A stretch of DNA of 64,000 bases from Anthopleura xanthogrammica (GCA_964019055.1 OZ025222.1:2929746-2993745); one strand, 5' to 3'; shown: positions 11,601-23,001, counted from the stretch's first letter. Notes: generated by a model not told the origin, from the sequence alone. Translations and numbers: made by a program.

Positions 11601-14600
11601 TCATGATAAAATTGTTGTTTACATGTACCAATGTTTGCTCGCTTAAATTCCTGTCGAGCCCAAAAACAACCTCTGGACTGATTTTAATCAAGTCAGGGAA
11701 CGGATAAATTACAGATCTGACAAATCTAACGGTCCTGAAACAACCTCTGGGCTGATATAAGTCAGGGTACGGCTAACTTACAGATCGAACACCGAAACAA
11801 CCTCTGGGCTGATCTAAGTCAGGGTACGGCTAACTTACAGATCAAACCCTGAAACAACCTCTGGGCTGATCTAAGTCAGGGCATGGCTAACTTACAGATC
11901 AAACCCTGAAACAACCTCTGGGCTGATCTAAGTCAGGGCATGGCTAACTCACAGATCAAACCCTGAAACAACCTCTGGGCTGATCTAAGTCAGGGTACGG
12001 CTAACTCACAGATTTAATTGAGAATTAGCATGTTAGGTTTTGCCGAGGGAGAAAAACCCTCGAATCAAGGGAAAGGCCCAACAAATTCCACTCACATGAG
12101 CTACTGAGTTTAAGAATGGAACCCGAGACCCCAGAGGTGAAAAACGAGTCTCCCTCCCTCGATTTTGAACATCTTGAAAGTATCATTCTCTGTTGAGTTA
12201 CATCTATGCTAATATATTTTTCTACTCGTATATAAAGACATCATCTTTCATGGTCCAAAATGATTACGCTACACTCAAATTCTCAGTTATGAGAAAGAAA
12301 CAATACTCAAGGGAATGACATGTGAAAATCTGACTAGACCCCTTTAGCTTCGTTGTTTGTGCCCATTTTTAGACCATGTGATGTCACTCTTGGGAGTTGA
12401 TTCTTTCATGTGTAAATATTTTAATAAAAGAACTAACTCAAGGGAATATCATGTGATCTGAAATGGGCATACGAAGCTAAAGAAGTCCATAGATATTCCA
12501 ATTTTCACTAATTTCAAATCATGAAATAGTTATTTAGGCATTTGTTAATTTTTTTTACGAAAATATGAAAATGTTGATCTGTTTTTTGCTAACAGATTAT
12601 TTTTAAGACCAACGTCATTTTGAACGGAAACAGGAATACTTGAGTTGTGTCGTCAAAAACCGGTAAAACTGGGTTTTATAGAGATTACCTTTTGTTGAAA
12701 ACTGAAAGAAACTATCAGGCGTTAAAAAGTTGTGGTTTATGGAGGAAAAAACACAAAAACACTTTTGAGAAAAGTAACAGAAAGAAGAGCCATATTTACA
12801 TATAGAAAAGCTGTCAATAAACTATAAATATTATAACTAATATTATTATTATTATTATTATTATTAAAATATAGCAAAATTACCGATCTTAACGAGACCC
12901 AAAAATGAACAATTCCTGAATTACTAATACATGGGGATTATAAATAGTCCATACATAATAGATTGAATAACAAGACACGATTAAGAGAAATTTCAGCTCA
13001 CGAAAATGAAACCACACGATCAACGAGATGACTAAAACATCGCCTAGCTTATTTGCTTGTTTGTTTATTTGTTTGTATGTTTGTTTGTTTGTTTCCTTTC
13101 GGGTTATTTCTTGTTCTTGTTGTTGTTTACTTGTCTGTCTGTCTGTTTGTTTGTTCGTCCGTCCATTCGTTGCTTTGTCAGGTTTTTTTTCAGTTAGTGT
13201 TCTTTCGTTTATTTCTTCGTTCGTTCTTTTATTTATCTGTTTATTTGTTTGTTACCAGTCAAGCCACAATAACTGAAAATAATATTAAGCACAGTTAAGA
13301 GAAATTTCAGCTCACGAAAATGCAACAACACAATGAACAGTTGACCGAAATGGCGACAAGTTTTCGCCTAACTTATTTTCAGTTTCTCTGTTTATTTTTT
13401 GTTCGTTCGTTCGTTCGCTTATTCATTTATCTGTTTCTTTGTTCGTTCTTGCATTTCTTTATTTCTTTATTATTTTTTTCGTTCGTTCGTTCGTTTTTTC
13501 GTTCGATCATTTACTTCGCTAGGCTGTTAACTCTTTCGCTGCAGCGTTTGGACTTACATTCACTTGTTTGTGCATTTATTCTTCGTTTATTCTTTCTTAT
13601 ACTTGTTCGTTCGTTTGTTTTTTTCAGTGATTTTGTTTCTTTGCCGTTTTTTTTTTATTTGATCTTTTTCGAGCGAGAACTTATTTCATTGCACGAGCTT
13701 AGCTTCGAACCACCAAACAAACAAATTCCAACATGACGCTAAGATTCCACCCAAATAAGGCACTGAAAAAGCCCAAAATTCTCACGCTGGAATGTGTTTC
13801 AGTATTTGGCAACCAAACCCCGACACCTAAAACTCTAGGAAACCTTAAATCTTGTCTTATACCTAAGGGTTCGGACTTTTAGATATTCAGATGAGTCAAC
13901 CTGTCATGGTACACATTAAATCCCCATAAAAACTTCAAAACAACGCATTTTCAGTCTTATCCTGAGGAGGATTTAGTTGTCTCTATTTTGACAAACATTC
14001 TCAAAATTTTAATTTTAATCGGATCGCTCGATCGAATCAAACCTTATTTAGCTTCAAGTCTCATAATAAAGTCATTTTAAAGACCGAATATCCAAGGCAA
14101 GGAACTTTTCTTGAAGATTTACTTACAGGACTTGTAGAGGTGTGACGAGACTAACATAATCTGGAGAAAATATTTGTTCTAAGATAATCTCTTCAGAAAC
14201 GTTTTAAATTCAGGAACACAAACAAATGATGCTTTTTTAAACCCCTAAAGCTGTAAGCTAAGAGAAAAATGGCTGGCTCCAAGAAGGCTGTTAATATAAT
14301 TGAAACTGGCATTGATTACTTTAAATTTTAAAGAAAAAAATGATGTGTTTTTGTATCCGATAATAAATACAAAACAAAGTGTTTTCCACGCTTTCCACAC
14401 TCCTTTGTGATTCATTTTTGAGTTTTTAAAATTTATAATGAGGGATTAAGTCAAACGAAGTGTTTAAAAAGACCTCCTTAGGGAATTTTTCGGGTTTTTT
14501 AAAGTATTTTTTTTGAAAAGGAATAACGAAAAATGAATAAAATTCATTAGAGAGAAATCCTTGGGTTTTTTTCTCGAGAAAAACGAGAAAAAAATCAAGA

Positions 14601-17600
14601 CCGCAAACAAATATAATTTTGGCTTATCTTTCAAAGAATTCTGCGGAAATCCTTATAGAAAAATATTCGTAGCAGATAGATTAATCCAGCATCTTGGTTT
14701 TCAGCTTAAAAAAGAAATATAGAGGATCTTTAAAAGGTTATCTTAGATTTTTAATCAAAAATTAATCAATATACAAAGATTAGAGTAAGTTTATTGAAAT
14801 AGGATTTGACGACACTGGATCTGAAGGGAAAGTAGTTCTTAATCGTGTTAGGTAATCTTACTAAGAGCTTTTTTCTTGAACTAAATATAGAAGGCGGAAG
14901 GAAGAGAATGTAAAGAAAAGAATGGATGGGAGAGGGAAGGAAGGAAGAGGATGGAAGAACAAAAGGTGGAAGGGAGAGTGATAAATATTGAAAGGAATTA
15001 ATGAAACGGAAAGAGAGGAGAAAGAAAGAAAAAGCGAAACGGAAAAAGAGACAAAAAGAAGGTAAGAAAATAAAGAAAGATTAAGAAAGAAAGAAACAGG
15101 ATATTTTAGAAATGAAAACAAAAAACAAAAAAGAAAGAAAACAGAAGAATAAAAAAAAGGAGAAAAAAAAAGAAGCGGGTCACGAAACCATCATTTTCCC
15201 CTGCAATTCCACAAAACTGGTGAACAGATTATTTCAAAATCGATTGGAATATTAAAATCTTCGTTAGATGAGAATTAAAAGTCAAGATTGTTTACGGAAG
15301 TTTCACGCCGCGCATCGGTCTTTCTTGAACCAAATGCCACATTAATCCACGCTTAATGAGAACCTTACGACATCAGAATTTTGCGCGATTATTTTGTTTC
15401 TTTCTAATAAACAAGTAACATATTTCAATGAACCTTGATAATTTTAATTTTGATCAAAAAACAAAAAAATTGGATGGAATTCTTTGGGTTCTTTTTCTCG
15501 TTCTTATAAGAAGCGGAACTATTAACGGCTGACTTTCAAACGCAAACTTCCCGGGATAAGTAGTCAAACGTTGCGTCACTAGAAACGTTCTCGAACGTTC
15601 CTCTCAGCTGATGGCATTATGCACTACAATGGTTTTCTGACAGTGCAATGGTTTCCCGAACACATCATCAGAATCTGGTGAGCCTTTCACCAAATTTGGT
15701 GGGTTTTAGAGAACGTTCTACTCATATGGAAAAGATAAGATCCTGACATGGAACTTTTATCTTGCCCGAAGTTATTCCCGCTGGTAGTGCAATACAATGG
15801 CTTTCTAACACTAAAATGGCTTCCTGACCGTTAATATGATGAAATTAGCTGAACAGAATATTCCCGAAGCTTAATATTTGGTTGCCAATCTGCCGGTGAC
15901 ACCCACACATTAATCAGTTCAACCAGACAGACACTCAATTAGACAGACACCCAGACATACTTCAAGCAATCAATTCCTTCATTTTCAATCAGCTGACAGC
16001 GAAATGGCTTCCTCTAAAATTAGCTTAAGTGTAAAATTACAAATTTTGACGCTTTGACAAAGTTGTCAAAGTGCCACTCAAAAACGCGGACGAACATTTT
16101 CAGTATTTAAAAGCAATTAAAAGGTTTCTGACATTGCATTGGTTTTCCAAAAGTAAACATTTCAAAGCTGGTTAACGCTAAAAAGCCCATAAAAATTTAT
16201 TTTAGTGAGCTTTTTCTCATGTTCCTTGATAAAAATGATTGCCATAAAGATAATAAAACATGAATATAAACTGCATATTTACTTACAGATGTTGTAAATG
16301 TGTAAAATTTCTGAACGTGCCAGCCTCGATGTCTGCTATATGGTTGTCGCTTAAATCACTAAAAAGAAGGAAAAAAATAATAAGAAGAAGAAGAAGAAAA
16401 AATTATTATTGGAGAAAAATTTCGATATCAGCAAAATAAAAAAGATGGTTTAATTGCGAGGATTACATTTAGATAAGAATGAAACTCTGTAGGCGAATTG
16501 AAGAGTAAAATTGTCCGGCCGGATGTACAACGTTTGTGCAAAATTATGTCTTATAAGAAAAACCTATTAAGCGAAATCACTGATCGAAAACTAAATGTTT
16601 CAAGAAGATAATGACGAACTACGGGGCAATAAAATGGGAGAGAATGAAGCGTTACTTCCCTTAATATAATTTTCCCTTTTTTAAAGGTTATCTTCCAATT
16701 AAGTCTTGGTTTTTGCTTCACGAAGAATTAGTTCGAACTCTAAACTCTTATTTTCAAAAAATATATTTCTATACTTGAAAATATTTTTTTTTCAAATTAC
16801 TATATTTTTGCTTAAATCGGCTTAAATCGGCTAACGAAGCTATTGTTTTTGTATTCTCTCTTGTTTATTTTGAATGACAATTTGTGGTTCCTTGTCGAAA
16901 CGAAAGTTCAAAGCTCAAGAGTGAAGAGGTTTGCTTGAAGATTGAATTTTTGAGAACAACAACAAATAAAGACTCGATTGGCGTACAAAACTTGTAGCGG
17001 GAAACATTCTTCGAAACACATCTGCGAAAGTACAACTTACAACCAAAACATGACATAACACCAAATAAAACAAAAAGAATGCAGACAACAACACGAACTT
17101 AAAACCGTAAAAGAAAGAGGGCAGATAATTATTTTTCATTCGATATCTTAAACCAAAGGAAGGAAATTCATTCATGTAAGAAAATATAATTTCGAAGAGG
17201 CGTTTCAGAAAATGAGCCAAGCTTTGAACGCTGCGACAGACAAGATTTCGATTCCCAGGCTTAATTTTAAATCCATCTTTCAGATCTTTTCGAAGAATAA
17301 ATATAAAAAGACATTAATTATTAAAAAAAAAAAAACATAAATAAAGATTCAGGTTTTTGCTTCTGGTTTTAAACAAATAACGTCGGGTGAAAACGAGTAT
17401 AAAAGTTTGGACAAACGCATTGGGTTTTCCCAATCAAACTCGAAATAAATCAGTTTGTTTCGCACGTTCATAAATTGTCAATTATTTTTGCTCTAGGGAC
17501 ACGATTTTGAGGAAATAAAGAGCTTCATTGCAAGGTTGAAGGTTTTTAATCTTATATACTGAAGAGAAAGAGAAAGAGAAAGAGTACTTACAGGTCAGTA

Positions 17601-17794
17601 GTATTTTCAGGTATTTCTAGAGGAACCCGAAGTAGATTGTTTCCCCTGCATTTCACAACTAGTTGTTTGCCGTGGTATCGGCACTCACACGCCGTTCGAC
17701 AAGCAGAGTACTTTTTTTCCATGCTCAAGCCTTGCAATTCCCAAATCATTAATACAGTACAAATAAGCCAGAGTTCTCTCTTTCCTCGCTTCAT
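1390..17794 (-). CDS. Leucine-rich-repeat receptor-like gene, 5' part (incomplete at left edge)
   Basis: Four exons are readable on the minus strand: 17794-17592, 16358-16287, 2032-1961 and 1458-1390. The first starts at a Met followed by a basic and hydrophobic signal peptide (about residues 1-24). It then has an LRRNT cap with Cys in a C-x3-C-x-C...C pattern (start ACRTACECR). It ends in phase 2 inside a Leu codon at a clean GTAAGT donor. The next three exons are 72, 72 and 69 nt, all phase 2 to phase 2. Each encodes one leucine-rich repeat (for example DLSDNHIADIEAGTF; LLQNNSIRTLPEGVF; YLKDNLLEELPSF). One-repeat-per-exon structure of 72 nt is typical of LGR-type receptors, and LRR proteins such as LRIG or Slit are alternatives. 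The defining C-terminal part (7TM, Ig or other) lies beyond the window, so the subfamily is unresolved. Introns of about 12 kb are full of repeats. More LRR exons could be hidden there; one damaged candidate is listed separately. Confidence 0.8.
1500..1935 (+). mobile_element. tRNA-derived SINE with 57-bp tandem tail
   Basis: The head holds a B box GGTTCGATTCC at about 1537. The body has GAGGGTTTTTCTCCGGGTTC and a TTCCAATTCAATCTGTGAGT junction. The tail repeats GAGTTAGCCATGCCCTGACT plus TTAGATCAGCCCAGAGG about every 57 bp (starts near 1657, 1714, 1771, 1828 and 1885). It sits between two LRR exons. Confidence 0.9.
2139..2150. promoter_or_regulatory. NRF-1-like palindrome TGCGCATGCGCA
   Basis: A perfect NRF-1 consensus within a locally GC-rich stretch (2080-2190) in an LRR-gene intron. 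It may mark an internal promoter or a transposon edge. No transcript start is visible. Confidence 0.4.
2191..4549. other. LRR-gene intron, no gene seen
   Basis: AT-rich single-copy-looking sequence. The open frames here are short, lack domain signals and lack convincing splice contexts. A fragment near 3720-3800 resembles the SINE body in reverse (GGAGAACCCGGAGAAAAATC). Confidence 0.6.
4555..4872. repeat. Long inverted repeat
   Basis: 4567-4640 (GAGGAACTCCCCTATGTAAT, then TTTTCCTTAGTTTTTCCTTA, then AAAACGTGGAAAGCAACGAG) is matched in reverse complement by about 4790-4870. Arms are about 75 bp around a 150-bp loop that holds a third related segment at 4655-4735. Confidence 0.85.
4840..5190 (-). 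pseudogene. Non-LTR retrotransposon reverse-transcriptase relic
   Basis: The minus frame at 5049-4980 reads EIGVPQGSIVGPLF, the conserved GVPQGSxxGPxLF motif of LINE-type reverse transcriptases. The flanking frame is not RT-like and soon ends. Weaker versions of the same motif recur at about 4561-4590, 4855-4885 and 5150-5185. It is a broken relic, not a functional element. Confidence 0.6.
6185..6520 (+). repeat. Three diverged tandem copies of a 105-130-bp segment
   Basis: GGGGCCCTATTCCAGTCCTC (first copy GGGGCTCTATTTCAGTCCTC) starts near 6191, 6295 and 6424. Each is followed by GAGAAATGCACG-ATTTCCT, and the last two by AAGGCACATGTAAAGTCATT. They diverge, so the duplication is not recent. 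Confidence 0.85.
6637..6846. mobile_element. Palindromic MITE (TIR about 60 bp)
   Basis: The left end AAGGCTGATTTACACGGTAC with GACTGTCGCATGC is mirrored at the right end by GCATGCGACAGTTTTAAGC and GTTGTACCTTGTAAATAGGC. No coding capacity. Confidence 0.85.
7985..8204. mobile_element. Nested palindromic MITE
   Basis: The outer arms GTAAGGCCCGGTTTAGACGT and ACGTCTAAATCGGGCCTTAC define the ends. Inside, two more inverted segments (ACATGTACCGAATCTAAT and ACTATAGGTTTTGCTCATTT) pair in several ways, so the element is a palindrome inside a palindrome. It looks like a MITE inserted into, or recombined with, another copy. Confidence 0.9.
8511..8638. repeat. G-run followed by (GA)n microsatellite
   Basis: About 25 nearly pure G precede about 90 bp of uninterrupted AG repeats. 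Apparent open frames here are artefacts. Confidence 0.98.
8765..10080. other. LRR-gene intron, nothing recognised
   Basis: AT-rich. A 133-residue minus frame (9472-9071) is Phe/Leu-rich with no domain, signal or splice support. A few inverted words, otherwise no feature. Confidence 0.55.
10124..10335. repeat. (AGTAGC)n microsatellite, about 35 units
   Basis: A pure 6-bp repeat. It gives long Ala-Val, Ala-Thr or poly-Leu frames on both strands that are not genes. Confidence 0.98.
10340..11695. other. LRR-gene intron, nothing recognised
   Basis: AT-rich sequence without repeats I can match elsewhere in the window. Short frames only. Confidence 0.55.
11700..12170 (-). mobile_element. tRNA-derived SINE with tandem tail, reverse orientation
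   Basis: Six tail units (AACCTCTGGGCTGATCTAAG, then TCAGGG-ACGGCTAACTTACAGA) run from about 11700 to 12010. They are followed by the reversed body (GAGGGAGAAAAACCCTCGAA) and the head remnant with GGAACCCGAGACCCCAGAGG to about 12150. The tail matches the 1649 array in reverse. Confidence 0.9.
12230..12495. mobile_element. Palindromic MITE, family P2 (diverged copy)
   Basis: Inverted halves contain CTCAAGGGAATGACATGTG and CATGTGATGTCACTCTTGGG, with flanks TTTAGCTTCG and CGAAGCTAAAG. Related copies are at 22800 and 30781. Confidence 0.65.
12841..12868. repeat. (ATT)n microsatellite
   Basis: Nine to ten ATT units. Confidence 0.95.
12985..13735 (+). repeat. Duplicated segment with (TTTG)n/(GTTC)n tracts
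   Basis: GAGAAATTTCAGCTCACGAAA occurs at about 12986 and again about 316 bp later near 13300. Each copy is followed by a related 60-bp stretch and then T-rich TTTG, TTCG or CTGT repeats. Frames of 82-138 residues over it are low-complexity Phe/Leu/Cys and not genes. Confidence 0.85.
13740..14120. other. Intron sequence, nothing recognised
   Basis: No matching repeat, motif or plausible frame. Confidence 0.5.
14127..14188 (-). pseudogene. Candidate decayed LRR exon inside the LRR gene intron
   Basis: A strong GTAAGT donor (reverse complement just left of 14127) follows a frame ending DYVSLVTPLQVL, which matches the second half of an LRR consensus. The upstream half is short (IILEQIFSP, without the usual LxxN spacing). 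The only nearby AG acceptors give lengths of 62, 64 or 52 nt rather than 72. None joins the flanking phase-2 exons in frame, while skipping it keeps the frame. It may be an exon broken by a small deletion, an assembly error, or a real exon whose 5' boundary I misjudge. Confidence 0.45.
14200..16280. other. Intron between LRR exons, nothing recognised apart from a purine-rich stretch
   Basis: 14870-15175 is an imperfect AG-rich tract on the plus strand (GGAAGGAAGAGGATGG type). The remainder is AT-rich with no frame worth calling. Confidence 0.6.
16380..17580. other. First LRR-gene intron, nothing recognised
   Basis: Short frames only, A/T tracts and a small GAGAAA repeat just inside the first-exon donor (17562-17584). 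Confidence 0.55.
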
Positions 17795-19715
17795 TTTGCT
17801 GGGCTCTTACAACACGAACCTTGGCAAACGCCAATGAATTAGAAGTATGTAAGGACGATTGTTAGTGACCCAAGTGGGTAAAAGACATCTGATATTGGCA
17901 GATCACTTTAACGGAATGTCAAATTACGCTGCAACTTCGACGTGTGGATAGACGAGTCCCTGTTTTGAGTATTTGTGGGTTATATTTAGCATACACAGAG
18001 CTTGATATCGAGACCTCTCATTCTATGAATCTGTTGGAGTGTTTCCGGCATTGACGTTCTGCCGTGTGGTAATGATTTCCTTAATCCTTGTTCACCGGTT
18101 CACTTCTGCGAGTAATATGACCTACATAAACCAAAAAACCCGTATAAATTACCTAGAAATTAAACTCAAATCGTAAGACTATATCCTAGGCTTTTGAATA
18201 TTCACTGGATAAATAATCTCAGTAAAACTGAAATAATGAGTGTGTAACAGACGTAATTTCAATGCTCTGTTAGTTCCGCACATCCGATGGCGCAAGACGT
18301 CACCATTTGCTTGTAGCTTATCGGTTCTTAATTGATCAACTTGCATTATAATTTATTATAAACTCGATAAACCCATCAATATAGCCTTACTTTCTTTCTC
18401 CTATTTCTATGATGCCATTTTCCAGAAATTTCGTCTCCAAAACCAACAACAATTGATAACAGAAAACGATTGTTGAACCTAAATATAGACAGACAGTGTC
18501 TTTTTAACACGTCTTTTATGAATTTTACATCAAAACCAATCAACTATAATTTCATTTTTCTGCCAAAACAAGCCTGACTTGATGTTTATAATCATTTCAT
18601 CGAGTAAAAAGCATTTAATCTAAGAGATTGAGATAAAAAAATCGTGGTGACAAGTCATGATAATCAAGCTAGGCGCTACAATGAAATTCAATCGACAACC
18701 TCAAAACTGTCTTCATTTTTTTCCCACTATATTTTTGAAAATCATATTTTTTTTCGGTATGTCTGCACATTTTTTTTTCTATAATGAGAGCAGAATCCTA
18801 GATTTAATTTTCATAACGATAATACAATGATTATTTGACAATTTATCGCATCCTACGTCTATTCAAAGAATGTCATTTACCAGCTTGACGCCAATGTTAC
18901 ACGCGTTTAAATTCAGTCGGAAAACACAAATTACTGAGTTAACGAGAATGTAACGATAAAATCTATCTCGTCTTTGCTTGTCTTCGCTTTTCTTTTAAGT
19001 GCCAAGAGCTGAAGAAAGGGGGAGATGTGTACACCTGCTCGATGCGTAGGAAGGAAAGAAAAAAGCTAAAATAATGGGAATATGATATTTTGGTACATGA
19101 CGACGGGATGGTCTTTTGAACCTTTTGTAATCGACCATGCTGGTGTGGTCGCTTAAAGGAGGTTTCACCTTATGAACCTCTCGTTATCGACCATCCCTGC
19201 GGTCGGCTAAGAAGAGGTCCCTTACTTTCCCATTTCAGATCGTGTCAGTTTCCTTGAGTATAATTTCTTTTTCATCCGATGACACTTTAGAACTGAGATA
19301 CATTTATATGGATATCAATTAAGCAAAACTTTTTATCGCTAAAAGGGTTGGAATGGGAAAACATTACGCCCGAGTTAAAAGGCACTGACAACATTTCTCG
19401 AAAACATTGAAATTCTACTCCTTAACTCACCAATGTAAACTTAATCTGTTTAGGTGTCATATACTCACTCCCTAATCCCCAGAATTCCCATTCACTTTTA
19501 TCCTATACATTCAAATTTCCCCGATTCCGTTTCAGACCTTAGCCATCCTAGCTAGCTTGTACTCTATGACTCTATGTGATAAGGGTTGGGCCCAAAATTA
19601 AACAAGCTGCCCTAATGATGTTTTAAAACTGACGAAAATACGTTGCTTTAAAGAAAAAAGACAAGAGAATCTCATTTCAAACTTACCATTAGTAAACTTC
19701 ACTTTAGAGTCCCAC
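17795..19715. other. Upstream of the LRR gene, promoter region not resolved
   Basis: No TATA box or CpG-rich block is obvious in the first few hundred bases. At 19105-19200 two related segments (AATCGACCATGCTGGTGTGG; TATCGACCATCCCTGCGGTC) form a short direct repeat. Confidence 0.4.
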
Positions 19716-19718
19716 GTT

Positions 19719-19940
19719 TTAGCACCGTTGATTCTTTCCATATAACGTATACGAGGCTGCATTCACCAGATATATCCAGTAAATCATCAAAATAGGAATA
19801 ACGATATCTGAGAAAATAAAGCCTGCCTTGAGCTGTTCACAACACGTCAACCTTAGCAAAGAAACCAGAGACAAGATGGCGAAGACTTGGATCAGATTAC
19901 TCAAGGCTTTTAAAACACAAAAAATCCAGGACGCTTTCAT
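19719..19940 (-). CDS. Small two-span membrane frame, doubtful
   Basis: A 73-residue frame starts MKASWIFCVLK. It has two hydrophobic stretches (about 15-32 and 44-62) and two adjacent Cys. It could be a small membrane protein or an exon, since a GTAAGT-type signal (reverse of ACTTACC) lies 30 bp past its stop. It has no recognised family and no splice partners that I can see. Confidence 0.2.
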   Translation of the reverse strand: MKASWIFCVLKALSNLIQVFAILSLVSLLRLTCCEQLKAGFIFSDIVIPILMIYWIYLVNAASYTLYGKNQRC

Positions 19941-20568
19941 CTGCTAAAGACCTCTTTTAAACAGCATAAGTACCAAGCTTGCTTGTGATTCGGTCAAGGG
20001 TAGGATATGTTGATATAACAAGTGAAGAGTTTGACATTTAAAGGTTGAAAGCTTTCAGAAAGACGTTTGAAACACCAGCTTGTTAGCTAATGGTTTTGCG
20101 AGATTTTACTTAATTCAATTTTAAGAATCCATAGATACGGTAAAAACCTATTATTAACCTCTAAAATATTGACGTAATGTCATTTTCCTTGCGCATTTCT
20201 TCTAAAAAACAATAAAAAACTCAAATCTTATAATCGAAAAAGACGAAAAAAGTTTCCTAGGTTTTTCCTGGTTTCACGTGTCGGCCATTTTGAACTTTTT
20301 TTTTTCTGTGATCTGATTGGTTACTTTAATTTCATCATTTCACGCGCTTCGCGCAGTAGCTAGTCAATTTGATTTACGACAAATTAAACTAAATGCCAAG
20401 CCCAAATAAAAAATATTCCGTTATTAAGCCTATTACACCTACTTATCCCTTCTCAAGTGCTTTAAAGCTTTGGTTCTGAATTGTGGTTTTCTTTCAAGCA
20501 AATCATTAAGACTTGTGGTTTGAAATTCGTTTTGATTTTAAAATTTTGATGTCTCACTATCGTTATCA

Positions 20569-20870
20569 TTGCGACCATTTATTTTGTTTGTTTCTTTGTT
20601 TCATTGTCCGTTTGTTTTTTGTTTGCTTGTTCATTTGTTTGTTCAACAAATAAGTTATCTGTTCGTTTTCTTTTCTTGTTTGTTTGTTTATCCATTCGTT
20701 TTCTTATTACTTATTCTCATTTATTTACTCGTGTTTGATCGTTTCAGTGTTTCGTTTTTCTCTCCCTTGATTCAAGTGTTTTTCCCCAGGTTCTCCGATT
20801 TTCCACCCTTCGCAAAACCCAACAGGCTTTCCAAATTTTCAATTTCCTATCGACAAAATTTGAAGCCTTG
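20569..20870. repeat. (TTTG/TTCA)n-rich stretch ending in a SINE-body fragment
   Basis: T-rich TTTGTTTG words run to about 20750. They are followed by TTGATTCAAGTGTTTTTCCC and CAGGTTCTCCGATTTTCC, which match the SINE body. The 177-residue frame over it is therefore not called. Confidence 0.7.
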
Positions 20871-21276
20871 TTTAGTTAGTTTATCAGAGTTGACAAAAAA
20901 CAATTTGAAATGCCTCGTGTTCAACGTGGGTGTAATTGAATCCCGTTATCAACATATCAAAAGCATAATATCAAGAAGCAAACATCTGAAAAGGAAAATA
21001 TTCCTCCACAAATTAAAGGAAACTTTGTATAAAACCACGAAACATCTTCATGAGAGTGATACTATAAACAATCGACTGGAAATGCTTTCAAAACAACGGT
21101 AAACATCAATGGACTGTTTCATAATGGGTCACGTTTGCTCATTCAGTTGTTTTAACCATATCTCTGCACGTTGGAAGATATGATAAGGAAGTAACACGAA
21201 AAGGAAAGGACTGAGGGAAGCTTGACATTTGTTCTACTTTCTTCCTTTTCTTCCTTGCTGATTTCTCTCCTTAAAT

Positions 21277-21552
<276 letters not shown>

Positions 21553-21835
21553 GCTTTCTTCCTTCCTTCCTTCGTTTCTTTCTTCATTTATCAGTGTAAA
21601 CTCTGATAAATTAAACTAAACAAGCCTTCAAATTGTATCGATAAAAAAAAATAGAAAGCTTGTTGAGCGCATTTGATCATATCCACATTCGAATTTTCGC
21701 CTTATAAAAAATAAATCATTATTATTACTATTATAATTGTTGTCGCGGTCCTCTACAAATGACCATCAATCGTGAGACAAACGAATAAGTATCATTTCTT
21801 TACTACTATTCCACGATGAATAGTATTTTTCATTC

Positions 21836-21984
21836 TATTATTGTTGTTGTTGCTGTTATTGTTGTTATTATTATGATGATTATTATTGTGGTTTATTTCA
21901 ACTTTTGTCTGACTTGACTTTTTTCTGAAGATTGCGGAAATATGGCATAATTTCTAAGCAAAATTCTTAATTTCCGTATTATTA

Positions 21985-22082
<98 letters not shown>
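21836..22082. repeat. (ATT)n microsatellites
   Basis: A short interrupted GTT/ATT tract at 21836-21895 and a long one at 21977-22082. Confidence 0.97.
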
Positions 22083-22364
22083 TCTTGACCTACGTGTGTG
22101 CTTTTCAGTGAGATACAAATGCCCAGCATATCTCCTGGCTCCCGCCAAGAGAAAATGAAGTTAGAAGAATGGCCATAAACATTTGAACTTTTTATATATA
22201 TATATAGTTTCCAATTATTATTTTATTCCAATTTATCGTAATATTATTCGCATTCGGTAAATACCGCTGTGTTTCTTGACTGCAGGCTCATTTGTATAGG
22301 TTTGCAAAAGTCAACTGTAATGTAAAGAATGTGCAACTTGAACAACACCAATGTTTTGAAATAG

Positions 22365-22712
22365 ACCAGTTTCGCATTCGATGGAAACCGCTGTTTTTGA
22401 AGACCACGAACTAATTTGCACAGGCTTAGCCTCGTTTATAAGTCAGCTATTCAACGACATCCTTAAAAGTCCGTGGGATTTCAAAACATTGGTATTGTTC
22501 AACTTACACATTCTTTACATTACAGTTGACTTTTGCAAATCATTAGCAATAGCCAACTATAATGTAAAGAATGTGCAAGTTGAATAATAATAATCCCACG
22601 GACTTTTAATGGTGTATTTAAATAGATGACTTATGAACTAGGCTAAGCCCTGTGGAAATGAGTCTGTGGTCTTCAAAAACAGCGGTTTGCATGGAATGCG
22701 AAACTGGAGTAT
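22365..22712. mobile_element. Long-TIR palindromic element
   Basis: Arms of about 110-120 bp: GTTTCGCATTCGATGGAAAC, CCGCTGTTTTTGAAGACCAC, and on to AAAGTCCGTGGGA are mirrored from TCCCACGGACTTTTAATG to GCATGGAATGCGAAACTG. The centre is itself an inverted repeat of ATTCTTTACATTACAGTTGA. A third, partial arm follows at 22725-22810 and a related half precedes at 22275-22345. Confidence 0.85.
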
Positions 22713-22799
22713 TCCACGACAGTATCTGTGAATAGCTGACTCATGAACGAGGCTAAGCCTGCATAAATGAGTCTGTGGTCATCAAAAACAGCGGTGCAT

Positions 22800-22985
22800 T
22801 GAATGCGAAGGTTTCCTCATTTGTAGACCATGTGTCATTCTCTTGAGAATAAGATTCTTTGTTTGAGTTGTATCCATATTCATGTGTCTTGTCATGCGCA
22901 ATTGTTAAACAAAGAAAGGATACTCTAGGAACTGACACGTGGTCTGAAATGGGAAAACATTATACCCAAGGTAGAAGTATGTGCA
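22800..22985. mobile_element. Palindromic MITE, family P2
   Basis: Inverted arms: GACCATGTGTCATTCTCTTG, AGAATAAGATTCTTTGTTTG, mirrored by AACAAAGAAAGGATACTC and CTGACACGTGGTCTGAAATG. Highly similar to 30781-30975. Confidence 0.85.
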
Positions 22986-23001
22986 TTAAGATTTTCAATC
23001 T

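Noticed and set aside
13028..13736. Phe/Leu/Cys-rich frames of 81-138 residues
   Set aside because: They follow TTTG/GTTC repeat tracts and a duplicated segment.
20569..21102. 177-residue frame as a gene
   Set aside because: The first half is a TTTG tract, the middle is a SINE body, and the rest has no domain.
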